Of a stretch of DNA of 64,000 bases, positions 11,313 to 23,460 are shown piece by piece (within the stretch, counting starts at the first letter, position 1; every line of letters starts with the position of its first letter). The stretch is from Linanthus parryae (lineage: Eukaryota > Streptophyta > Magnoliopsida > Ericales > Polemoniaceae): contig JALGPY010000003.1 of the NCBI GenBank assembly GCA_023055425.1, positions 23,681,001-23,745,000 on the forward strand, given 5' to 3'. The notes under the pieces are model-generated. The model worked only from the letters and a program-made list of their open reading frames with translations, had not been told where the DNA came from and searched no databases. Both the position numbers and the translations under genes were made by a program.

Positions 11313-12420
11313 AGAGACGAACAACCAAAAAATGATATTATCCTTTCCACCTCCTAAACTTTGAACTATGTTTCAAAATTATATATATCGACATGAAATT
11401 CCCATGTTTTCTTTCTTCTTTTGACTACATTTGATTCATACAAAAATTCGATTTGCCGATGTAATTCCACTTGCAAGCTATTTTCTATTTCATTTCCTTC
11501 CTACCAGTTCATGCAGAAAATCTCAGAAGAATATCCTCTAGATTGTCTTTCCTTTGTCACCTTATGCTAGTGATTATCTTCTAATCTTACTTTTACTTGG
11601 CTGCCATTGCATGTGTTTGTTTGTTTTCTATTTTTAAGTGAAACTGTCCGTGTGATTCTCTTCTTTCATTTAAGTTCTGCTGGTCATCGCAAGCATGATA
11701 TAATTGCTATCAGCCTATCACTAAAGAAACTATTTGAATTGTGCGCACCCTGAGAGAAGTGGGATGCATTAGGACATTTGTTTAATTAAGATACAAAGTT
11801 AAAATTTCAGATTTTTAAGAATAATTATCATAATAATAATTAAGAGTGAAAAAGAAAATTGTAACCACATGAAGCGTTCTAGTGCATTTATGTTGAGTCC
11901 TCAAAAGGTTCTCGCCAAAAATGTCAAATGTTTAGAACAAACCTCGCGAAGTTTACCTAGTGACCAGAAACCACTCATGTTGACCAAGGCGTGCATTTAG
12001 TTGAGTTAGTAGCGTTAGCTCCAGTGTTTTACCATATAAGTTCGTATTGTGGAAACTACTTAACTTAATTTTAATTTGACGTGGCTGAAACAAAAACTTA
12101 GATATTTCAAGTATCATTAGTGATTGTCCTCTATTTTAGTGTTGTATCCATGATTTCAGTTTATGCACCTTTCCTTTAATTGGGAAGGATATTTTCTCTG
12201 TATTTGAAGTTTAGGGTCTAGTGAAAAGAATTGTAGGTTGGCTGATAATGTTAATTTCATGTCTGAAATAACTACATGAACAAAGTTGTGACTGCCCGTG
12301 CCAAAGGGCCTTGAGCCTACTTTCTTTGGGGTAGTGCCCTCGGGCACGGGTAATGCAGTAGTAGCTAAACATGGAACAAAAGCAGCCTACTTTCCAGGGC
12401 CAGTGAAAGACATAAATTCT
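11313..12420. repeat. Block W, copy 1
   Basis: Collinear with about 22325-23460 in unit 2 (shared stretches around AAATGATATT, TTACTTTTACTTGGCTGCCA and GGTTGGCTGATAATG). Near 12294-12352 the arms CCCGTGCC and GGCACGGG form a hairpin with a loop of about 45 bases; the same place in unit 2 has diverged. No coding evidence. Confidence 0.6.
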
Positions 12421-12633
12421 GTAACCACGTCAAAAGTCTTATAAATGTTCCAGAAGACGAATGGGGGGGAACTGCCCGTCTTAACTTCCAAGATATAGAT
12501 GTTAAATGGTAACTTGATAAGTTAAGACTTCATAATTAACACAAATGAATTGGTAAGTTACAAGAGTCACATGTGTTGGGAGTACCAAACATTATGTTAA
12601 CTAGACTTCAAAATTCACTTTCAATTTCCTTCA

Positions 12634-12678
<45 letters not shown>

Positions 12679-12859
12679 GTATAAGGGACTGTTTGAAACA
12701 TAGACCAGTTGATGAAAGAAAAAGAAATCAGGAAAAGAGATGCTACGTTTGGAATAAAATAAAATAAAATAAAATGTAATATTGCACAACATAATCAGAA
12801 TTTTAACTTTCTGTCCAAATCGGACGGAAAAGTAAAGGAGAAAACCAAGTGCTAGACTC
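12421..12859. other. Spacer with a 41-base poly(A) run and an AAAAT repeat
   Basis: An uninterrupted A tract runs from 12636 to 12676, and an (AAAAT)n run lies at about 12752-12775. The long A tract could mark the 3' end of an old retroposed sequence, but no target duplication was identified. Confidence 0.8.
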
Positions 12860-13320
12860 TCTCACTCTTGCTATTAATCTCAGGCCCACAATGAAGCCTC
12901 GCCAGCGGTAATTGAGAAGAGATTCTCAGATCATTTTGATCAAATACCGAGAATTGAATGGGGATACATTTAATGGATTGAATTCCAGTTTTGGATGGAA
13001 ATCCCCCAAACGTCCTCTTGTTTTCTTCTATCATTGATTCTGATGAATTCTTGTGGTGGTGCTGGCAGTGGCAGTTGTGTTCTTGCTTTATTGGTGCTTG
13101 TCCTAGTCTTGGTTTATCAGTGGGCGTCCTGCTATGGTGGTCTGGTAGCAGTGGTAGTTTTGGTGTATACAAGTCATGTTTTTGTATGATGAGCTTCACC
13201 GAGGATGATTGGGTTTCGTCTATGGTGGTTGTTGGTTGTGGTGCAGATTTGCAGAGCCAATAGAGCTCGAAGACAAGACATTAGGGACTCTTATTGCAAC
13301 TTTTTGTGGTGGTGGTAATA
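12860..13320. repeat. Block Y, copy 1
   Basis: Homologous to 32205-32487, 37070-37155 and, inverted, 40400-40771. In each unit Y lies just past the 3' end of an F-box gene. Conserved pieces include GAGAAGAGATTCTCA, AATACCGAGAATTGAATGG and TTTTCTTCTAT. Readings on both strands are similar between copies 1 and 5 but have been cut down in copy 3. It is useful as an orientation marker for the inversion at 38862-40771. Confidence 0.65.
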
Positions 13321-13426
13321 ACACAAATCATATAGCCATTGCTTCAATACATTAAGTTATAATTAGATTAATTTCATTAATCTCCCTCAATTTATACTGA
13401 ATGAAGGAAAGGACAAGGACTGTTCC

Positions 13427-13997
13427 CAAGGTTTTCAAGATCGTGATCATATGTAGGATCGTGGAGTGGCCCACTGGATCGCAGATCGTAAGATCAGATC
13501 GGATCGTAAGATCCTACCAAAAGTGTAATTTTATTTTTGTATTGATACAGTTACTACTTAAATGACTTATTTTCAGGTTCTTAATGTCCTAATAGTTTTA
13601 ATACACAAGCTCAAGACCTAATATACCATAGAGACATATCATTTGGGTCATTTCGGACATCAATCTGGCTGCTAATTTTCACATCAATCTCTTCCCTGGC
13701 ATATGATGTTGAATCTTTGAAGTTTAAATAAGGCGTACAAAATTAGACTTCAATAAACATTTTTGCGGCATGATGAAGTCATGAGAATTAAAAAAATATA
13801 TATATATATATATATATATTTAAAAAAAAATTGAAAAAAAAGATAGGATCGTGGAATCCTAGGATCGTAACTGATCCTACGATCCTACACGCGATCCCAC
13901 CCGATCCTATCAGAAACGATTTTCTAACCGATCTGGATCGCCACTCGCCCTCAAGATCGTACGATCGTACAATCCGGATCGCGATCCTGACAACCAT
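13427..13997. mobile_element. GATC-rich non-autonomous element with 9-bp target duplication
   Basis: GACTGTTCC occurs directly on both sides (13418-13426 and 13998-14006). The ends are imperfect inverted repeats (AAGGTTTTCAAGATCGTGATC against ATGGTTGTCAGGATCGCGATC). Paralogous units at about 35815 and, inverted, near 40310 carry the empty site. The interior is dense in GATCGTA/GATCCTA words near both ends and has an (AT)n run at 13797-13820. It has no coding capacity. A 9-bp duplication fits a Mutator-like origin. Confidence 0.7.
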
Positions 13998-14139
13998 GAC
14001 TGTTCCTAATGTTCTTTCCTGCTTGTTTTTCAAGTTCCAAACAATGCAATGCCCCTAGTCAATTCAATATGGCGAAATAACACCAATGTGAAAAATGAAC
14101 GGTCAATAAAGACTAATGCAGTAAACATAATTTGAAAAA

Positions 14140-15932
14140 TCAAATGACCTTGTGACATACCTTTTCTTCCAAGTCTTTTTTTGGCTGTGAATCCTTATCT
14201 TCTCTATGCTGCTTCGTCCCATAAGTTTGGCTTCCACTGCCAAGTGGAATAAGACTTTGCATAACAAACTCTACCCCGAATCTTCTAGGAAGACCACGGA
14301 CATCAATTCCTTTTCCTGAGTTACTTTCAAGATCAAACCAGATGAGGCCGTTTCCATTATGCATATACAGAACTTGAGTGCCATCCTTTGACAAAGCCAA
14401 AGGAGAGAACGACTCATAAACCATGTTATCTATTGGTAAAGAAACAGAAAACAGTTTAGTCCACGAGTCTCCAACTCCGTAATTCTTCATTACCCACACA
14501 TCAATACTTTCTTTCCTATGATGACATATGCAGAGCCACCCATCTAACACTTCTAAGTTTGTTTCACTGAACACAAATTCCTCCATAGAACTTGGTGTGA
14601 GCAACAATTGATATTCCTCAGTAGCGAGATCAAATGCAGCAACACAACGAGATTCACAGTGCTTATCAGACACGAGCCAATGTAAAGCCCCACCACAGAA
14701 CACACCATAACACCAATCCAGGAGGTCATAAGGGAAATCCTGAATCCTTCTCAATGTGTTAGATTTTAGACTATAAATCTGGACTTCTGAGTAAAAACCA
14801 TTGTCATCTTTATTGCGCCACTCATTCATTTTCAACACTTTGTAATCGTCACGGACTGAATCATACCCTATACCGTATGTTTCTGAATCGGAGGGGAAGT
14901 GTGGGGATTCAGTAAGAGCAGTGGGTAATCTGCGGTATCTTTTGGTGAATGGATTCCAGATAACAATAGTATCAGCATGACCAATGTATTTCTCATAACT
15001 AAGGAGGACTAAGCCATTACAGGAGCCCACAACCAGAGTTGGGTATCGCTGTCCGCTTATTGCCTGCAAAGGGAGGTCTATTTTGACAGCAACATCAAGT
15101 GAATCCAGATTGATCAAATAGGTAGGGAACTTTTTAACTGGAAGGGTAGGGAACAGTTTAACTAGAAGGCTATGATTGTTTTTGGCTTCGATGGAGCGGT
15201 TGATATGTAATTTGATGAAATCAGGACTGTCAATGAGAGCAAGCCAGGGTTTAGAGACACACCTGAAGCGTAGAAGCGGTTCCACCGGCAACCTTAAGAG
15301 TATGTCGGTGAGAACCTTAGTCGGCAAGTTGGCCATTAACTCAGGGATACTCTGCAGCATTTCTTTGGAGGAGGACCTGATCAATGGAGATGTTCTACTG
15401 TGCTTAGGAGGGCAAGTCGTATCGTATAGCAATAATGAAGAGACACTACTAAAAACGGAATAGGAAACATATTTTAATAAACAGAAATCCCTGAAGAATG
15501 CCATTTCACGTGTCTTATCATACATGCCTAATTTGCTTTTATATTTGTTCCTACTTTTAGACTAAATCTTGGGACTTGATAGTGAAAATGTTTTACATTC
15601 ACAGTGCAAGAAGAAGATGGGAAGGGGGGATATACAATTATGAGGTTTTCTTCAATTGGACCAAACAGAACCAACAGTCATATACTCATATGTATTGAAA
15701 TATCACCAAAGTTTATACAACTATATATAGAGTAGTATTAGAGCAGTTGGCAGATATTAAGAGAGAGAGAGAGAGTTGATTCTCACCCTCTACTAGCATC
15801 ACCAATGTCTCTGGAGTTCATCTTCTTCTTTGAAACACCCTCTTCTTCAATCTTCTTCTTCATCTTCTTCTTTGATACACCCTCTTCTTCTTCAAAGAGG
15901 TAATAATCTGTTCTCCATGGGACGAGGGGCAT
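14140..15932 (-). CDS. F-box protein, CPR1/CPR30-like (copy 2)
   Basis: Predicted join 15932-15787 and 15376-14140, about 460 aa. Exon 1 encodes an acidic then basic leader with the EEEGVSKKKM block duplicated in tandem, ending RDIGDASRG. Donor GGGTGAG (15786) and acceptor ATCAG|GTCC (15377/15376) meet in the phase used by copies 1 and 3. The F-box follows (PELMANLPTKVLTDILLRLP), then the F-box-associated domain (GSCNGLVLLSY, VIWNPFTKRYRRLP, YGIGYDSVRDDYKV, GVFCGGALHWLVSD, ESIDVWVMKNYGVGDSW, KDGTQVLYMHNGNGLIWFD). An alternative start is the ATG at 15360 just before the F-box; open sequence above it is best read as intron. A possible donor near the C-terminus (EEKVCHK, GGTATGTC) makes the last residues uncertain. 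It is the likely substrate adaptor of an SCF E3 ligase with unknown target. No break was seen, so it is probably functional. Confidence 0.82.
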
Positions 15933-16249
15933 TCCGGGGGGTTCTGGTCGGAGTTTGACAGACAATAGAAGGAGAAACACGCCGATTGGCTCTCTCGTGA
16001 AGGTCTGGCGACGCTGAAAATGACGATAGAAACAGAGCGACCAACGCTTGAGTTAGTCTAACAAAACCCTAACGAAGAGAGATCGTTAATTGAAGGTAGG
16101 TGGGCTGTTCGTTTTTGTTTGATCGGCAAAAAAAAAAAAAAAAAAAAAAACATTTAGTCAGCTGAACCACGCCACTAAATCCTCTTTGCCACCTACCTTC
16201 TTCGTGCGCTTGACTTTTCAGTTCGTAGTTAACTTCACTAATGGATAAA
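15933..16249. other. F-box copy 2 upstream region
   Basis: 5' flank of the minus-strand F-box gene, with an A run at 16128-16150. The 9-bp target duplication of the neighbouring Mutator-like element (ATGGATAAA) is at 16241-16249. No other feature was recognised. Confidence 0.5.
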
Positions 16250-17424
16250 GGGTAAAAGACACGTTCTGCCCCTATCTTTTAATGAAACTCCACCTTGCTC
16301 CCCTGACTTTTGAACAATTCCACTTTGCACCCCTGAAACGGAATAATTTGTGGACACTTAGCACCCTTCCGTCAAGTTCCGTCCATAAATAAACTTTTTG
16401 ACTATTTTTTCCATTGTTCATGATGTTCTTGGTGTTCTTGTTCTTCACCCAACTATCACAACAAAATCACCCCAAAATCAAACGTAAAAACTCATCATTC
16501 AGAATAGAATATACCACTAATTTCATTTTATCTCATATGAATGTCAAGAACTACCTCATTCATACACAATTTACAATCAAATCCGACTGACTAGATCATC
16601 ATCACACCCACCAAAACCACAAATTGCCACACTGTTCACAACCAAAGCCAAGATAGTGATCAAATTTCTGAGTAAAATAAAAAGACTATGCTCTAATGAA
16701 GAGTCAGATGAAGAAGACGGATATAAAGTTCCAGATGAAGATGAAGAACATTACCATCGTCACAGCCACCAAACTGGCAACCCACCGTTTTCTCAAACAA
16801 AATCAGGTTCAAAGGATAAGGAAAACAACGACGACTACAAGAAGAAGAATAAGAAGAAAATCGAATTACTGAGAGAGGCGGTTGATTTGTTAACGAGAGA
16901 AGGAAATGAAATCGAATTGCAGGGTTGGTTGCGGAGAGAGTAATCGAATCTAATTCCTGAGAGGAACTTGTGCCCATTGCTACTCCCGATGGACACATCC
17001 ATAACGGAGGAGGGGCGGAGAAGGCGGGGGCGGCGATTGGGTTGTGGGTTGCAGACGGTGGCTCGATAGTGATGGAGATGGTGTCGGAGGAGGAAGGAGT
17101 TGTGACTCGGTAGTGATGGAGATGGTTTCGGAGGTGATGGTGGTCGGGGATTGTTTTTGTTTGTGGGCTGTCGAGGAAAACAAAAGAAGAGTAAGGGGCC
17201 TGGGTTGGTGTTGAATTGGAGAAAGAGAGGAAGAGAAGGGGGTGGCTAGGGTTAGAAAGGCTTAAATGCTTGTGTAATTTTGCATCAATGTTAGGGTTAA
17301 ATTGTCTTTTCACCCAATCCGTTAGGTCTGTCAGTTATGAAGGGTGCAAAATGGAATTATTCGAACGTCAGGGGAGTAAAGTGAAATTTTATCAAAAGAT
17401 ATGGATTGAAAGTGTCTTTTACCC
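16250..17424. mobile_element. Mutator-like element 1 with long terminal inverted repeats
   Basis: The ends are GGGTAAAAGACAC and its complement, inside imperfect inverted repeats of about 110-130 bp. The flanks are an exact 9-bp direct repeat, ATGGATAAA (16241-16249 and 17425-17433), the size typical of Mutator-like insertions. Within the TIR a CACCTTGC/CACTTTGC-CCCCTGA motif is repeated. No transposase was seen. The interior has a 95-codon plus-strand frame (16656-16943, acidic then lysine-rich) and an overlapping 206-codon minus-strand frame (17313-16693). Either could be a captured host fragment, but neither was recognised. Confidence 0.85.
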
Positions 17425-17491
17425 ATGGATAAAATGTGAAATTATATTTAAAATAAGGGAAATGTTAAGCGTCATCCCTTTAATGAATTCA

Positions 17492-17677
17492 GATCGTTTG
17501 TATCATTTATTTGTATCTTTCCGTCTATCCTAAATTTGAATTATCCATGTCATAATTATTTTTCCAAAATTATAACATCAATGCATTTTGAAATAATATA
17601 ATTAAAAAATAATTATGACATGGACCATTCAGATTTTAGGATACATGGAAGGATACACATAAAGGATAAAGACGATC
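17492..17677. mobile_element. Foldback MITE-like element
   Basis: An almost fully palindromic stretch. The left arm (GATCGTTTGTATC, TATCCTAAA, CCATGTCATAATTATTTTT) is matched in reverse by the right arm (AATAATTATGACATGG, TTTTAGGATACATGG, GATAAAGACGATC). Arms are about 85 bp. The target duplication was not determined. Confidence 0.65.
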
Positions 17678-19555
17678 CAGGCTCGTTTTTCTCACCTTTA
17701 AAATTTACCTCCTATGTGAATATGCTTTTGATTGGTGTTAGAATTGTAAAAAGATCTTAAAATAAATTATAGCAACAATCATATCTTAGACACGTAAATG
17801 GTGAAATTAAAGGGTGAAAAAAAATGATGGAGAATAGAGGCCCTTTAAAAAATGATTACAATTTAAATCTAAGCTTCGTATAATTGGCAATAAAATCAGA
17901 TCTTCATCATATCTTCAATCTACTATTCTACTCCATAAGTTTATATATCAGCCTTAGTCTAGTCTTCACTATTCAATATGTTCATCGACACTGAGACGTA
18001 TATCATCAGGTCTTCAATATTCATCTGTTCATAGGGACGGATCCACCTTATGAGTTGTGCGAGCTATAGTCCCCACTCAACTTTAAGAAATTACTTTACC
18101 TTATATAATATCTATTAAATGCAATCTAGCCCCAACTTAATTGAAATAATAATTCTTTTCGATTATATTTTTTTAACAACTTACATCTTTAAATTTAGCA
18201 CCCACTGAAGAAATATTCTGAATCCGCCCTTGTCTGTTCATGTATATGTCCATTGTTGTGTTCTTAATTTTAGTAACTTATGGTGTTTGGTTTATAATTT
18301 GTTCCGTAAGTCATTTTTTTAAACCATGTACAAAACACAAACAACTAGAACTACTTTGAGCACATTATCCACCGCTGTTGTCGCCATCACCTGATCTGCA
18401 ACCACCTGCTCCACATGCTCCCACCACCTCCAACTCCTTCACCATTGCTGCCACCGCCGCCACCTCCTCCACTACACCCCCCAATGTTGCAATTGTCACA
18501 CACACACATATGAAACTTTTTTATAAAACGGAATTTATGGGAGGAGGCAAATATTTTATTGTCCGAGCACTAGTAACACGTGTAAATATTAAGAAAGACA
18601 AGTGTGAGGTCATGCGGGTGGGGGGGGGGTGCCTATAATGGCTGCGGACAGTCTTAGTAGTCGAGCATTTAAATCATGCATGAATCTTGGTAGACGTAAA
18701 TTAATTTGTGATCAATATGATATTTTATATAACTGACAAAAATAAAGATATATGACCAACCCCTAGACGGTTTATGTAATATTTTATATAGCTCACAAAA
18801 ATAAAGATATATTTGACTCATGTTGTATTTTCAATGAAGGATCACACAGAATGAGTAACTGACAACTCATACCCTCAATAACAAAATGAACCGTTATAGT
18901 TGGACAAATAACGATACATACTATTGTGTGAAACATAAACAACCTCTGCACTAATGAAATTGATGGAAACCCCCGTAAGTTAATCCCATGTTTGACCTCT
19001 GCCCATCACCACCAAACCACCTCCACCACGACTACGACCAATTTGCAAGGACATATCCCTCCCCTCAAACAAGATAGATTTTTCTATTAAAATAGTCCTC
19101 ATTTCTACGGAAATCTCTCCAGAGCATCATTGCCATGCCAGACTCCAGAATCAGCTCAACGACAACATTCATGAACATAAGTTGATATGGGTTTTGTATG
19201 ACCCTTCTCAAAGTAAATTTTGCAAAAAAATCATATCAAAATGTAAAGTCTCTCGCGAAATCTCATTTCCTAACTCTGATAGCATCACCAATGCAAGATT
19301 TTCATTTGCTTAAACAGAATCATCAGATTCCAGGCCGTTCATTTGCTTAAACAGAATCATCATATTCCAAGCTATTCATTTATTTAAACAGAATCATCAG
19401 AATCCTCTTTAGATTCCAAGCTGTTCTTTACTTAAAACAAAATTGTCAGTACAAGTTCCCTTTTCTAATCCTAATAACAGGCTAATTGCACCACGGCATG
19501 CCAACTGTAGATATGCTAAAATAGAAACATCATTGTTCATCTTCATCTTTATTTA
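17678..19555. other. Unit-2 spacer, no gene recognised
   Basis: AT-rich sequence. It holds a direct repeat of about 37 bp (ATATTTTATATA-CT-ACAAAAATAAAGA) at 18718-18754 and 18776-18814, a G run near 18620, and the 37-bp tandem repeat at 19301-19409. No coding family signature. Confidence 0.5.
19301..19409. repeat. 37-bp tandem repeat, about three copies
   Basis: Units start at 19301, 19338 and 19375. Each begins TTCATTTGCTTAAACAGAAT or a near variant and ends in an ATTCCA-G word. A fourth, degraded partial unit follows. Confidence 0.85.
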
Positions 19556-19559
19556 TATT

Positions 19560-21100
19560 CAGCTTCAACCTCCCGCGGAGGAGTCCACCTGACAATCAAA
19601 TTGAAGCAATTTGCACTAAAGAGTTTCAGAAAACGGCAACCTAACAGTCGAATCAAACACAATTATAAGGAATCAAGAATCAAACACAATTATAAGGAAT
19701 CAAGAAGTTTCGAGTTAAAATCTTATTACCGACCCAAACACAATTAAAAAAACAAAAACAAAAACAAACAGATAATTCCTAGTCTCTATCTGCATTACAA
19801 TCACAATACAAGTTTTCAAACAGAGCATTTAGGGAAAAGCCAAACTTACACCAACTAGACAACCTAATATGCCAGAGTCTAGTGAACCAGCTACGGACCT
19901 AACTACAACACTACTTGATCAGACTAAAATTAGAAACCACGAGATAGCTGAAAGCCTTTCACCGACCAAATATAACAAAACCTCGACCAAATATAACAAA
20001 ACCTTGAAGCACCAGAAGGACGTCCTGACTTCATAGACTTCAACAAACAGCAGCATAGCACTTTAATTAGACGCCAGAATCTGCGCTCCATATTCTGCAC
20101 AAGACCAGTCAGTAGTATAAGGTTATGTAACCAAATGCATATCTCCCATAGCACTGCTTAGTAAATGATACATTACATTACATGGACGAAAGAATGAAAA
20201 TGAGAGATGCAAGAAATGAATTCCCCGTTTCATAATAAGCATGGTACCCACGGAAAGAAGCAAAATGCCGACATTCTTGAAAGCACATTCTGTACACATA
20301 GTAAATCAAGCTCTGTTTAAGTTTCGATATTCACAGAAAAAGTGAGACAATTTTTCCACAGAGAGCACCAATCTGAAATTCTGAATAGTAAAAGGAGTAG
20401 AGAGTTTAATGGTCCTTCATTTTTTTTTTTTTAACATCCTTTGCACGTCTTGTATTGGCAGAACTGACTTACGTAGCGCAGAACCTGATATTATAAATAT
20501 TAATTATCTACTTTTATAAAACGAAGTTCTTATAAGCGGCTAGTACCCTCTAAATGACCATTTACCAATGTTTATCATTAAGCTACACACGGTGAATAAC
20601 TAACAGTGCCCATCAAGCGCCAGCGTATATACTTCATCACTAATTTGATACTTTTCTCATACACCAAAATAAATGTATCAAATTTCTGACAAAGTATTTT
20701 TATTTCGGTGCTTGTCTTTCTTCATTCATTTGTCACAAGCTCTTAGGTTCAATCCCTCAGAAAGAAGATAATCACCAACTGAAGAAAAACAAAAAGGTGG
20801 TGGATGTTCATAAAAAGAGGTAGAAATGAAGCATGGACAACACAAATCAGAGAGTACTGACAAGTCCAACAGTAACAGATAAGTTGGGTATGACATATCT
20901 TCCTTTTGTAAAAGGAGAAGGCAAGCTACATCCAGTTAGCCGAAAGTTTAAGGTAAAAAAGAGCCTATAACTGCTACTTTACTCGCTCTACAATACAAAA
21001 GGTAATTTGATCTCACTTTTCAAAGATCCGTTCTTTTGTCTAGTTGAACCATTTCTACATTGCGCCCACAGAGGGGGGTCACAGTAGTCAGTGAAAGCGA
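19560..21100. repeat. Block X, copy 2
   Basis: Homologous to 5990-7905 and 29690-30990. It contains local tandem duplications: 29-bp units near 19651-19707 and 21-bp units near 19963-20004. The minus-strand reading at 20154-19930 resembles one in copy 3 (30474 downward) but not an intact one in copy 1. No function assigned. Confidence 0.6.
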
Positions 21101-21664
21101 GAAAGAAGGATTATTTTGTACTTGGATGTGGATAATTGAATCTCGGTAAAGTAATTACAAATCCTTTTTAAAAGGTGCGGAATTCAAAAGCATTGCACAC
21201 TGAGAGGAATATCAGATAGTCTGGGGGTTTAAATTAGGACAAGCCTTGTTGATTTTAGTTCAGTTCAGTTCAGAAAGAATGTAGGAGTTCTGACTAAGAA
21301 AATATACTGCAGTGGATATTGCATCATGTGGCTGTCAAAATTGTATGGTTTATGGCTTGATTACGAGATTTCTCAATCAACATAACTACGAAGTAGACAA
21401 AAGAAAAAGGATTGCTTTAGCTAATCTAAATAACAAATGGCTAGCTGATTAGTGTATCCCAAAAATCTGATACATCAAACCAGACAGAAAATAACGCTTC
21501 TTTCAAACAACATATAGGTGGATCCCTTCCCTCGATGACAATATCTACTGATTATCCTCAAAGGTTTTAAGAGGAATAGAACCATACTATTCTACCCTTC
21601 TCCTAGTCAAAGTGCAAAGACATAATTTTGAAATTCAAGGTTATATTTTTTCTCTGCGCTCTGC

Positions 21665-21858
21665 ACTTAGAATCCTAGAAGATGGCAGCCGTGGGATACG
21701 GTGGACCTTGTTCTGGTCTGAAAACTCTCACAGGTGGAGCATGTTGGAACAATGATACATTTTTGATGTCTAGTGTCAAAGGTAACCGGCTAAGAAAATG
21801 TGGTGGAGCAGAGGGAAACAGGATGTGAGAGAGGTAGCAACTGAGAAACCTTACCGCT

Positions 21859-21894
<36 letters not shown>

Positions 21895-22250
21895 ACCGGC
21901 GACGTCGCCGGAATTCGTGGGGCAGTGCTCGGCCGCCCTGGTTGCCGTCCTTGGTCGGGCGTTCGTGCTTCGTCTTCGCCGGACACAGAGAGGGGAAGAA
22001 GACAAAGAGGAACGTGAGGTGAGAATGAGAGTAGAAAAGAAGGGTAGGGTTTATAACTTAAGTAAAAAACCGATAGTAACACAGTTTTTCAATATATATA
22101 ACCGACAGTAGCATACTCGGTTCTTAAGAACCGACAATGCTATCGTCGGTTTCAGACTAGGCTGGGAAAGGCAAGAACCGACGCTGAAAGTGTCGGCTTT
22201 TTCCTCAAGAACTGACACTGGCACCGTAGGTTTCTAAACGAGCTCAATTT
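21665..22250. mobile_element. Poly(G) tract and CCGAC/GTCGG hairpin repeats, possible CACTA-type remnant
   Basis: After a stretch homologous to 9045-9350, the sequence departs from unit 1 at about 21785. It has an unbroken run of 32 G (21861-21892). Then come four or five short inverted units at about 22068-22240, each close to AAGAACCGAC-n-GTCGGTTT with differing middles. Arrays of short subterminal repeats are typical of CACTA (En/Spm) ends, but the terminal CACTA motif and target duplication were not found, so the class is an inference. Confidence 0.45.
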
Positions 22251-22324
22251 CGTATTTATTCCCCCGTGGGGTTTTCTTCCGTTTTTTGTCGGCTCCAACA
22301 AGGGCAATAACTTGAAAAACTCGG

Positions 22325-23460
22325 TCTGAGAGACAACAACCCAAAATGATATTTTCCTTTCCAGTTCCCACTTCTTAAGCTTACAACTACATTTTAGAAC
22401 AGTAAATATATACATGTAATTCTGATATTTTCTTTTGACCTGATTGGATTCAAATAAAGTTGGATTTTTTCATGTAATTCCAGTTGCTATATACCTTTTT
22501 GTTTTATTCCTTCCCATCAGTTCGTGCAAGTTCATCTCAGATAAACATCTTCCAGAGTGTTTTCCTTCATTACCTTACGCAATTGATTATTTTCTCATTT
22601 ACTTTTACTTGGCTGCCAATGCATTTGTGTTTGTTTTCTGTCTTTCATAAAAATCGACGTCATTATTCTCTTCTTCCATATAAGTTTTAATGCTCACCAA
22701 AAGTGGAATCAAATTGCTATAGCTAAGACAATTATTTGAATTGTCCGTTTTGTTCTTGACATTTGGCATTGTTCATGTGAACCTTTCGAGGAAGCATTCA
22801 GCATAAATGCACTAGAATGATTCATGTGCTTACAAATTTTACTTAATTAATTATTGTTTGCATTATTGCTACTCTTATTATAAAAAATTAGAAGTTCTAA
22901 TTTCGTATTAAGTGAACAAATGTTCTAATTCTTCCCAATTCTCTCAAGTTGCACAAAAATTTTAGGTAATTTGCATCTTACCTAGGCCAAGTTTACCTAA
23001 TGGCCAGAAATACTCATGTTGACTAAGTAGTGTGTTTGGTTTAGTTAGTGATTTGTAGGGGCTCTTCTAAGTAGTGTCCTTAGCTCCAGTATTTACCATG
23101 ACGTTCCACTTAATTTAATTTTAATATGATGTGGTTGAAACAAAACTTAGCTATTTGAAGTATCATAATCGTTGATTCTTTTCTGTTTAAGGGTTGGATT
23201 CGCGGTTTTTCTATTGATGCACTCTCTTTGATTGGAATGGATACTTTTTATGTATTTGAGGTTTAGGATTTGGTAAAAGGAATTGTGAAGGTTGGCTGAT
23301 AATGTAAAATCACGTATGAAAAATATGCGAATCAAAGTTGTGACTGCACGCGCGAAAGGGGCTTGAGCCTACTTTCTTTGGGTAGTGCCCTCACGCATGG
23401 GTAATGCACTAGTAGCTAAACGTGGGACTAAAGTAGTGATTTCCGGGCCAGTGAAAAGAG
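22325..23460. repeat. Block W, copy 2
   Basis: Collinear with 11313-12420. The strongest matches are near 22500-22640 and 23160-23430 (GGTTGGCTGATAATG, TTGAGCCTACTTTCTTTGG). No coding evidence. Confidence 0.6.

Noticed and set aside
10837..11313. 158-codon plus-strand open frame in block Z
   Set aside because: The homologous blocks at 31130-32115 and 36389-36540 carry stops and deletions, so the frame is not conserved; no family signature.
12294..12352. CCCGTGCC/GGCACGGG hairpin as a Helitron 3' end
   Set aside because: Terminal CTRR and 5' TC are not placed correctly and the loop is too long; the unit-2 homologue has no comparable hairpin.
21675..22082. Proline-rich minus-strand frame
   Set aside because: The proline run is only the translation of the poly(G) tract at 21861-21892; no other support.
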